The notes beneath the pieces are model-generated. The model had not been told where the DNA came from. It saw nothing but the letters and a program-made list of their open reading frames with translations, and did not search any database. From Curtobacterium sp. MCPF17_052 (lineage in GTDB: Bacteria; Actinomycetota; Actinomycetes; Actinomycetales; Microbacteriaceae), in the NCBI RefSeq assembly GCF_003234085.1, contig NZ_QKSD01000015.1, positions 1 to 64,000 on the forward strand: a DNA stretch of 64,000 nucleotides, given 5' to 3'. A program made the position numbers and the translations under genes. Within the stretch, counting starts at the first letter, position 1, and each line of letters starts with the position of its first letter. Shown here piece after piece: positions 58,625-64,000 of the stretch.

Positions 58625-59131
58625 CTACAGCTTCGTCGAGCCCGCGATCCCGGGACCCGCGGGCGCGGTCGACGGTGCGACGTGGGCGCCGCCGCCGGCC
58701 GGGACCGCTGCATCGTCGCCACCCTGACGGCGGAGCAGGTCGCGGATCTCGAGCAGCACCTCGACGTCGGTCGGCGGGACGTCCTGCGGCGTCTGCTCCT
58801 CGTTGTTCGCCACCCGGTCGAAGGCCACCTTCTTGAGGTGGTTCACCGGGACCACGAGTGCGAAGTACACGACGGCGGCGACGATGACGAAGTTCAGGAC
58901 CGCACCGATGATCGCGCCGAACAGGATCGGTGCGCTGCCGCCGGAGACGGTCGGGATCTCCCAGACCAACGCCTTGTCGAGGCTCGACGCGTTGAACACG
59001 GCACCGATGAGCGGGTTGATGAGCGAGTTCACGATCGTCGTGACGATGGCGGTGAACGCAGCACCGATGACGACCGCGACCGCGAGGTCGATGACGTTGC
59101 CGCGGAGCAGGAACTCCCTGAAGCCCTTCAC
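58625..59131 (-). CDS. mscL: large-conductance mechanosensitive channel
   Basis: 168 aa. MKGFREFLLRGNVIDLAVAV is the N-terminal amphipathic helix and start of TM1; GAAFTAIVTTIVNSLINPLI forms the gate; the second TM is ILFGAIIGAVLNFVIVAAVV; then VPVNHLKKVAF and a cytoplasmic helix VEVLLEIRDLLRRQ. Releases solutes on osmotic downshock. The C-terminal Ala/Pro/Gly tail of about 35 residues is longer than in the shortest homologues. Confidence 0.97.
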   Translation of the reverse strand: MKGFREFLLRGNVIDLAVAVVIGAAFTAIVTTIVNSLINPLIGAVFNASSLDKALVWEIPTVSGGSAPILFGAIIGAVLNFVIVAAVVYFALVVPVNHLKKVAFDRVANNEEQTPQDVPPTDVEVLLEIRDLLRRQGGDDAAVPAGGGAHVAPSTAPAGPGIAGSTKL

Positions 59132-59204
59132 GTGAGCCCCCTTCTGTCGTGGACGGCCACCGTGCAGCGGCCCGCTCCAACCTATCCAGGAGGCGCGGAG
59201 GTGG

Positions 59205-59570
59205 TCAGGATCCCGAGGCCGACGATCCCGAGCTCGAGGCGCTCGGCGTGCTCGGCTTGCTCGCGGACGACCCGGAGCCCGACGACCCGGACGCAGAGGA
59301 CCCGGAGCCCGACGACCCGGAGCCGGACGACCCTGAGCCGGACGACCCTGAGCCGGACGAGCTCGATCCGGACCCGCCCTCGCTCTTCGGCGTCGGCCGC
59401 GAGTCCGTCCGGTAGAAGCCGCCCCCGTTGAAGGTCACGCCGACCGGCGAGAAGACCTTGCGCAGGACCCCGCCGCAGACCGGGCACTCGGTCAGGGTGT
59501 CGTCGGAGAAGGACTGCTTGATGTCGAACGCGTTGCCGCACTCGGTGCAGCGGTACGAGTAGGTGGGCAC
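59205..59570 (-). CDS. FmdB-family zinc-ribbon protein with Ser/Gly tail
   Basis: 121 aa from GTG 59570. The first 50 residues are the FmdB zinc ribbon: PTYSYRCTECGNAFDIKQSF and TECPVCGGVLRKVFSPVGVT (two CxxC pairs). The rest is a Ser-Gly repeat of about 60 residues encoded by TCC/GGC-type triplet-hexamer repeats (the DNA at 59215-59370 reads GACCCGGAGCC-like units). Regulatory role assumed; function is not established. Confidence 0.88.
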   Translation of the reverse strand: MPTYSYRCTECGNAFDIKQSFSDDTLTECPVCGGVLRKVFSPVGVTFNGGGFYRTDSRPTPKSEGGSGSSSSGSGSSGSGSSGSGSSGSGSSASGSSGSGSSASKPSTPSASSSGSSASGS

Positions 59571-59571
59571 G

Positions 59572-60156
59572 TCAGCTCCGGAACGTGATGATGCGTGACG
59601 GCGTGATGATGCCGTCCACGGGTTCGTCGTGGGCTTCGCGCGGGACCTCGTCGAGGTACTCCGCATCGAACACCACAGCATAGACGGGCGGGCGCTTCGC
59701 CATGGACCCGAGGGTCTTGTCGTAGTAGCCGCGACCCCATCCCATGCGGACCCCGTCGTGGCCGACCGCCGCCGCGGGGGTGAGGATCGCGTCGACGTCG
59801 TTGATCGCCAGGGGGGAGAGCACCTCGCCGACGACCTCGGGCATGCCGAACAGCCCTTCGCGCTCGGAGGAGCCGTCGCCGACCGCCCAGTCGAGCAGCC
59901 CGTCCTCGCGGGTGACCGGGAGCAGCACGCGGAGGCCCCGGTCGAACGCCCAGTTGAGGAAGGGGCGCACGTCCGGTTCATCGGGCGCGGAGAGGTACAC
60001 GGCGACCGAGGTGATCTGGCGCTCCTCGACGAACCGCTGCAACGTCGCCGTCAGGGACAGTGAGTCGGCGTCGCGTTCGGTCGAAGTCCGGCTGCGCCGC
60101 CGCTGCCGGAGGTCGGCTCGCAGGGCACGCTTCTCGTTCCCGAGATCGGCGGTCAT
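59572..60156 (-). CDS. 5-formyltetrahydrofolate cyclo-ligase
   Basis: 194 aa from ATG 60156. It makes 5,10-methenyl-THF from 5-formyl-THF and ATP. Seen: ALRADLRQRRRSRTSTERDA, VAVYLSAPDEPDVRPFLNWA, LLPVTREDGLLDWAVGD, and the hallmark MGWGRGYYDKTLGSM. Its stop is two bases from the FmdB start, so both are co-transcribed. Divergent from galU. Confidence 0.95.
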   Translation of the reverse strand: MTADLGNEKRALRADLRQRRRSRTSTERDADSLSLTATLQRFVEERQITSVAVYLSAPDEPDVRPFLNWAFDRGLRVLLPVTREDGLLDWAVGDGSSEREGLFGMPEVVGEVLSPLAINDVDAILTPAAAVGHDGVRMGWGRGYYDKTLGSMAKRPPVYAVVFDAEYLDEVPREAHDEPVDGIITPSRIITFRS

Positions 60157-60259
60157 GGCGACGAGTGTAGCGATCGCGGGCGATGCGGCTTCCCGCCGAT
60201 CTCGCTGTCCCCCTATCCGTTGACATGCCCTGGAAATGGGGATCGGATACGGTCGCTGC

Positions 60260-61150
60260 ATGGGCTTCCAGATTTCGAAGGCCGTGATCCCCGCCGCAGG
60301 GCTGGGCACGCGCTTCCTCCCCGCGACCAAGGCGATGCCGAAGGAGATGCTCCCCGTCGTCGACAAGCCGGCCATCCAGTACGTCGTGGAAGAGGCCGTC
60401 GATGCGGGTCTCACCGACGTCCTGATGATCACCGGGCGCAACAAGAACGCGCTCGAGAACCACTTCGACCACGTGTCGGAGCTCGAGGAGACCCTCCGCA
60501 AGAAGGGCGACCACGAGAAGCTGCAGAAGGTCAACCAGTCGACCGACCTCGCGGACATGCACTACGTCCGTCAGGGCGACCCGCTCGGCCTCGGCCACGC
60601 GGTGCTCCGCGCGAAGATGCACGTCGGCCGCGAACCGTTCGCCGTGCTCCTCGGCGACGACATCATCGACGCCCGTGACCCGCTCCTCAAGCGCATGATC
60701 GAGGTCCAGGGCGAGAAGAACGCGACGATCGTGGCGCTCCTCGAGGTCCCGGAGTCGCAGACCCACCTCTACGGCATCGCGACCGTGGAGGAGACCGACA
60801 CCGACGACGTCGTGAAGATCACCGGCCTGGTCGAGAAGCCGGCCCAGGGTGAAGCCCCCTCGAACCTCGCCATCATCGGCCGCTACGTGATCCGCCCCGA
60901 GGTCTTCGACGTCCTCGAGAAGCAGGAGCCGGGCAAGGGCGGCGAGATCCAGCTCACGGACGCGCTCATGAAGATGGCGAGCGCCGAGGAATGGACAGGT
61001 GGCGTGTACGGCGTCGTGTTCCGTGGACGCCGCTACGACACCGGTGACAAACTCGACTACATCAAGGCGATCGTGCAGCTCGCCTCGGACCGTGAGGACC
61101 TCGGGCCGGACCTCAAGTCCTGGCTCAAGGAGTTCAACGCGGGCGAATGA
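60260..61150 (+). CDS. galU: UTP-glucose-1-phosphate uridylyltransferase
   Basis: 296 aa. It makes UDP-glucose for cell-wall and polysaccharide synthesis. N-terminal nucleotide-binding motif AVIPAAGLGTRFLPATKAMP, substrate motif EMLPVVDKPAIQYVVEEAV, LGHAVLRAKMHVG, VLLGDDIID, the catalytic Lys segment GLVEKPAQGEAPSNLAIIGR and GGEIQLTDALMKM. Full length. Confidence 0.97.
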   Translation: MGFQISKAVIPAAGLGTRFLPATKAMPKEMLPVVDKPAIQYVVEEAVDAGLTDVLMITGRNKNALENHFDHVSELEETLRKKGDHEKLQKVNQSTDLADMHYVRQGDPLGLGHAVLRAKMHVGREPFAVLLGDDIIDARDPLLKRMIEVQGEKNATIVALLEVPESQTHLYGIATVEETDTDDVVKITGLVEKPAQGEAPSNLAIIGRYVIRPEVFDVLEKQEPGKGGEIQLTDALMKMASAEEWTGGVYGVVFRGRRYDTGDKLDYIKAIVQLASDREDLGPDLKSWLKEFNAGE

Positions 61151-61239
61151 GTCGACCCATCCCGTACGGGGCCGGTGCACCCGGACCCGTACGGGACACC
61201 CGTCCCGACCAGATCGGGACCCCGGAGGAACCAGAAGCG

Positions 61240-61899
61240 ATGACGACGATCCCGACCCTCACCCACGGGCGGGTCACCATCCGCCCCCTCCGGGTCCGTG
61301 ACTCCCGCGACCTCGACCTCGCGCTCGCCGGCAACCGCTCCTGGCTCCGCACCTGGGAGGCGACGAACCCCTCCGGCATGGCGTCCTCCGACGTCCGGGG
61401 GAGCATCCGCGCACTGCAGGCGAACGCCCGGGCCGGGTTGGGCCTCCCGTTCGCCATGGAGTTGGACGGTCGCTTCGTCGGCCAGCTCAACGTGTCCGGG
61501 ATCACCTACGGCTCGCTCGCGAGCGCGTCGATCGGGTACTGGGTCGTGCAGGACGCGGCCGGTCACAACGTGACCCCGACCGCGGTCGCCCTCGCGACCG
61601 ACCACTGCTTCCGCGTCGTCGGCATCCACCGTCTCGAGATCTGCATCCGGCCGGAGAACGCCCCGAGCCTCCGGGTCGTCGAGAAGCTCGGCTTCCGTTA
61701 CGAGGGCCTGCGCCGCCGGTACATCCACATCAACGGCGACTGGCGTGACCACTTCTGTTTCGGCCTGGTCGCCGAAGAGGTCCGCGACGGCGTCCTGGAC
61801 CGCTGGGTCCGTGGGCAGGTCCCGCTCGGCGCGGGCCGTGTGCCGGACGAGGCCTGGGACGAAGCGGCCGTGCCGCTGCCCGTCTCCCCGCGCGGCTGA
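61240..61899 (+). CDS. RimJ/RimL-type GNAT acetyltransferase
   Basis: 219 aa from ATG 61240, chosen for the GGAGGAACC ribosome site; an ATG at 61147 overlapping the galU stop would add 31 residues. Seen: VTIRPLRVRDSRDLDLALAG, RFVGQLNVSGITYGSLASAS, IGYWVVQDAAGHNVTPTAVA and ICIRPENAPSLRVVEKLGFR. The AGHNV loop replaces the usual QxxG. Acetylates an N-terminus or small molecule, perhaps ribosomal protein; in line with galU. Confidence 0.9.
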   Translation: MTTIPTLTHGRVTIRPLRVRDSRDLDLALAGNRSWLRTWEATNPSGMASSDVRGSIRALQANARAGLGLPFAMELDGRFVGQLNVSGITYGSLASASIGYWVVQDAAGHNVTPTAVALATDHCFRVVGIHRLEICIRPENAPSLRVVEKLGFRYEGLRRRYIHINGDWRDHFCFGLVAEEVRDGVLDRWVRGQVPLGAGRVPDEAWDEAAVPLPVSPRG

Positions 61900-62038
61900 C
61901 CGGGCCTGCGGCCGACGGTCCGCGTCGCGCCGATGCCGGGCGGGAGGCCCGTCCCCCGTTCGACGGATCCGTCGCGACTCGCTCGACACGCTCCCGGCAA
62001 TGGGCGTCCCGGTGGTGCGCTCCCCCTACCGTTGCCCC

Positions 62039-63184
62039 ATGGGATTCGGGACCTGGGGCGGCGGCGTCGTGCTGCTCGTGGCGGCAGTGCTCTGGGTCGT
62101 GTACCTGATGCCCGCGTGGGCTGCGCGACGTCAGTACCTGGCGACCGAGCGGAACGCGATCCGCCTGCAGCAGACCCTCCGCATCCTGGCGCAGACCGCA
62201 GAACTGCCCGACGAGGTCCGCGTGGAGATGAACGCGAAGTCCCTCGCCGAGGCGCAGCGCGTCGCCCGGTCGGAAGAGGCCAAGCGCGCCGCCATCGTCC
62301 GCGCCCACGAAGCCGCACGGCAGCGGGAGATCACCCGTCGTCTGGCCGCTCAGGCGCCCGTGCTCGAGCAGGTGTCGTCCGTGCCCGCACTCACCGCGAT
62401 GCGGATGCGTCGCTCGCGCCTCGGCGCCACGACCCTCGGCGCGCTCGGACTCCTCACGGCGATCGTCGTCCTCGTCGCCGCACCCGGTGCCTGGATCCTC
62501 GCCGTCGCCGGACTCGTTGCGGTCGGTGGCTCCGCCGCGGTGCTCGCGCAGCTGCACCAGGTCGCCACCGCACGGCGCCGTCGGGCTGCAGCCGGCGCGC
62601 CGGAGCAGCGCCGGGCCTCCCGTCCGGCCACCACCTGGACGGACCCCGCACCGCCGCTGTCGGCAGAGCAGCCCGAGGCCGCGCCGGCCGAGCGCACCTG
62701 GACGCCCGGGGCGGTCCCCAAGCCGCTGTACGTGCAGGCGCCCACGGCGCCCGAGCCGTCGCCGGAGTCGTCGGCCGTGCTCGCCGCGCGGTTGCGGGAG
62801 CGTGTCGCGCAGGCGAAGGCCGAGGCGGACGCCGAGGCGGCCGCGATCCGGGCGGCCGGGTCCGACCCGTCGCTGGCGCGGGTGTCGCGGATGCGTGCGG
62901 ACGTCGAGGACGCCGCGGCGGCACTGTCCTCGCACGACCAGGGGCGGCTCGCGGAGCGGCTCGGGCTCCGCGCGGCGCCCGCGTCGGTGGCTCGGTCCGG
63001 GTCCTCGTCGTCGTCCTCGTCGTCGCCCGCGGAAGCGTCCGGGTCGGACTCGTCCGCTCCTCGTGACGTCCCGGCTGCACCCCCCGGCCCGCCCAGCCGC
63101 TGGGCCGGCATGGGGGTCCTCGGCGACGACGCGTACGGACAGACCGACCTCGATGCGATCATGCGTCGGCGTCGCGCGGTCTGA
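62039..63184 (+). CDS. membrane protein with coiled cytoplasmic region
   Basis: 381 aa. TM1 GGVVLLVAAVLWVVYLMPAW, then a long helical segment (EVRVEMNAKSLAEAQRVARS), a TM pair (LGALGLLTAIVVLVAAPGAW and ILAVAGLVAVGGSAAVLAQL), then a Pro/Ala-rich disordered tail ending DAYGQTDLDAIMRRRRAV. Common in Microbacteriaceae; no function assigned. Confidence 0.75.
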   Translation: MGFGTWGGGVVLLVAAVLWVVYLMPAWAARRQYLATERNAIRLQQTLRILAQTAELPDEVRVEMNAKSLAEAQRVARSEEAKRAAIVRAHEAARQREITRRLAAQAPVLEQVSSVPALTAMRMRRSRLGATTLGALGLLTAIVVLVAAPGAWILAVAGLVAVGGSAAVLAQLHQVATARRRRAAAGAPEQRRASRPATTWTDPAPPLSAEQPEAAPAERTWTPGAVPKPLYVQAPTAPEPSPESSAVLAARLRERVAQAKAEADAEAAAIRAAGSDPSLARVSRMRADVEDAAAALSSHDQGRLAERLGLRAAPASVARSGSSSSSSSSPAEASGSDSSAPRDVPAAPPGPPSRWAGMGVLGDDAYGQTDLDAIMRRRRAV

Positions 63185-63260
63185 CCGGCAGCGGCACGCC
63201 CGACCGCTGCGACCCGATTTCGGGTTCGCTGCACCGCGGTGCTATCGTGGTCGAGCACTT

Positions 63261-63336
63261 GGGGCTATGGCGCAGTTGGTAGCGCGTCTCGTTCGCAATG
63301 AGAAGGTCAGGGGTTCGAATCCCCTTAGCTCCACCA
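63261..63336 (+). tRNA. tRNA-Ala (CGC)
   Basis: 76 nt with encoded CCA. Acceptor GGGGCTA / TAGCTCC, D arm TGGCGCAGTTGGTAGCGCG, anticodon loop TTCGCAA (CGC), T arm AGGGGTTCGAATCCCCT. Confidence 0.96.
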
Positions 63337-63348
63337 GGTAGCAGCACA

Positions 63349-63378
63349 CAGGCCCGGAACCGTTCGGTTCCGGGCCTG
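63349..63378. terminator. terminator after tRNA-Ala
   Basis: CAGGCCCGGAACCG with CGGTTCCGGGCCTG, two-base loop. Confidence 0.85.
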
Positions 63379-63496
63379 ACGTGTTCCCGCCGTCGCATCC
63401 GGCTCTCCACAGGTCTCGTCCTGGGGCTGTCGGCGCGTCACACCCGGCCCCTAGACTCCTGCTGCGCCCGGCCCGGGCGGACACCAGGGGAGTGCC

Positions 63497-64000
63497 ATGC
63501 ACCGCTTCACACGAGCGCTCGCGACCATCGCGGCAGCAGTCGTCGTCTCGACGGGGTTCGTCGTCGGCCCGGTCGCGTCAGCTTCCGCCGCGGTCCCCGC
63601 CGCCGGGACGACGGGCGCGACGACCGCACCGGCGACGACGGCACCGGGCTTCGGTCGCTACACGCCGCTCGCGGCACCGACCGTCTGGCGGGGCACCGTG
63701 CGGACGACGCCGACGACGGTCACACTCCCCGGGATCCCGGCGACGGCGACCGCCGCGACGCTCGTCGTGCAGGTCGCCGCCCCCACGGCAGCCGGCGTCG
63801 TCTCGGTCGTGCCGGTCGGCAGCGCCGAACGTCCGCCCCTGCAGGACTACGTCCGCGGCCGCGCGGTCGCCGGCACGACCACCGTGGCGGTCTCCGGCGG
63901 TCGGGTCCAGGTGGTGCTCTCGGCAGGGACGGCGACGGTCTCGCTCGTCGTCGCCGGGTCGTACGGCAGCAGCGGGTCCACCTACGCGCCGGTGACCCCC
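63497..64000 (+). CDS. secreted protein, C-terminus beyond window
   Basis: ATG 63497 behind AGGGGAGTGCC. The first 168 codons are open to the window end. Signal peptide TRALATIAAAVVVSTGFVVG with cleavage likely at ASA-AVP. After a Thr/Ala linker comes beta-rich, Val/Thr-rich sequence (TTPTTVTLPGIPATATAATL, VVQVAAPTAAGVVSVVPVGS), which resembles surface or sandwich domains of large actinobacterial secreted proteins. Not identifiable without the rest. Confidence 0.8.
   Translation, partial: MHRFTRALATIAAAVVVSTGFVVGPVASASAAVPAAGTTGATTAPATTAPGFGRYTPLAAPTVWRGTVRTTPTTVTLPGIPATATAATLVVQVAAPTAAGVVSVVPVGSAERPPLQDYVRGRAVAGTTTVAVSGGRVQVVLSAGTATVSLVVAGSYGSSGSTYAPVTP

Overview
The window is high-GC actinobacterial chromosome. 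GTG starts are common and genes often overlap by four bases (ATGA or GTGA). It carries an XPB-type helicase beside a helicase-associated protein, a CspA-DUF3027 pair, a DtxR-family regulator and a CRDC glutaredoxin-like protein. From gene content and style I infer a Microbacteriaceae relative, possibly Curtobacterium; no rRNA is present to prove it.

Left core block (1-16.4 kb): a DUF559-type protein, a two-component system, the XPB helicase with its helicase-associated neighbour, cold-shock protein plus DUF3027, phosphoserine aminotransferase (serC), a DtxR-family regulator, an NlpC/P60 hydrolase behind a long leader, an HNH endonuclease behind a possible leader peptide, an epoxide-hydrolase-like protein, an acid phosphatase with two tandem catalytic domains, and tRNA-Arg(CCT).

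Accessory block (16.4-33.0 kb): starting about 450 bp after tRNA-Arg, the DNA changes to small, mostly single-gene units in both orientations with visibly lower GC. Almost every boundary carries a degenerate 26-bp dyad site (left arm CCGGTAGCC, core GATC, right arm GGCTATCGRGACR), always in the same orientation. I place 32 sites, a few of them weak. Units hold acetyltransferases, P-loop kinases, a HAD hydrolase, an Imm8-like immunity protein, a MazG-like protein, a NYN/OST-HTH protein, a signal peptidase, a DMT exporter and many small membrane or unknown proteins. One unit is present twice, 9.7 kb apart, and the similarity starts and stops at the same base of the site core in both copies. This looks like an integron-like gene-cassette array with a recombination site that is neither attC nor dif. 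No recombinase is in the window. This is the main discovery candidate.

Right core block (33-64 kb): a divergent CobW-like protein and the zinc-free L36 paralogue share a Zur-like operator; next comes a FecCD-type importer operon with an embedded methyltransferase and a frameshifted binding protein, then a VOC protein, an EamA exporter, NAD synthetase, a GlsB-type membrane protein, a glutaredoxin-like protein, a PrsW-like protease, an overlapping operon of SAH-hydrolase-like protein, amidohydrolase and DUF985 cupin, a polar amino-acid ABC importer, several metabolic enzymes, a very large helicase-like protein, a CDP-alcohol phosphatidyltransferase, MscL, FmdB, 5-formyl-THF cyclo-ligase, GalU, a RimJ-type acetyltransferase, a membrane protein, tRNA-Ala(CGC), and a secreted protein that runs off the end. 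Many core genes end in long GC-rich hairpins sharing the stem GACGGGAGGC.
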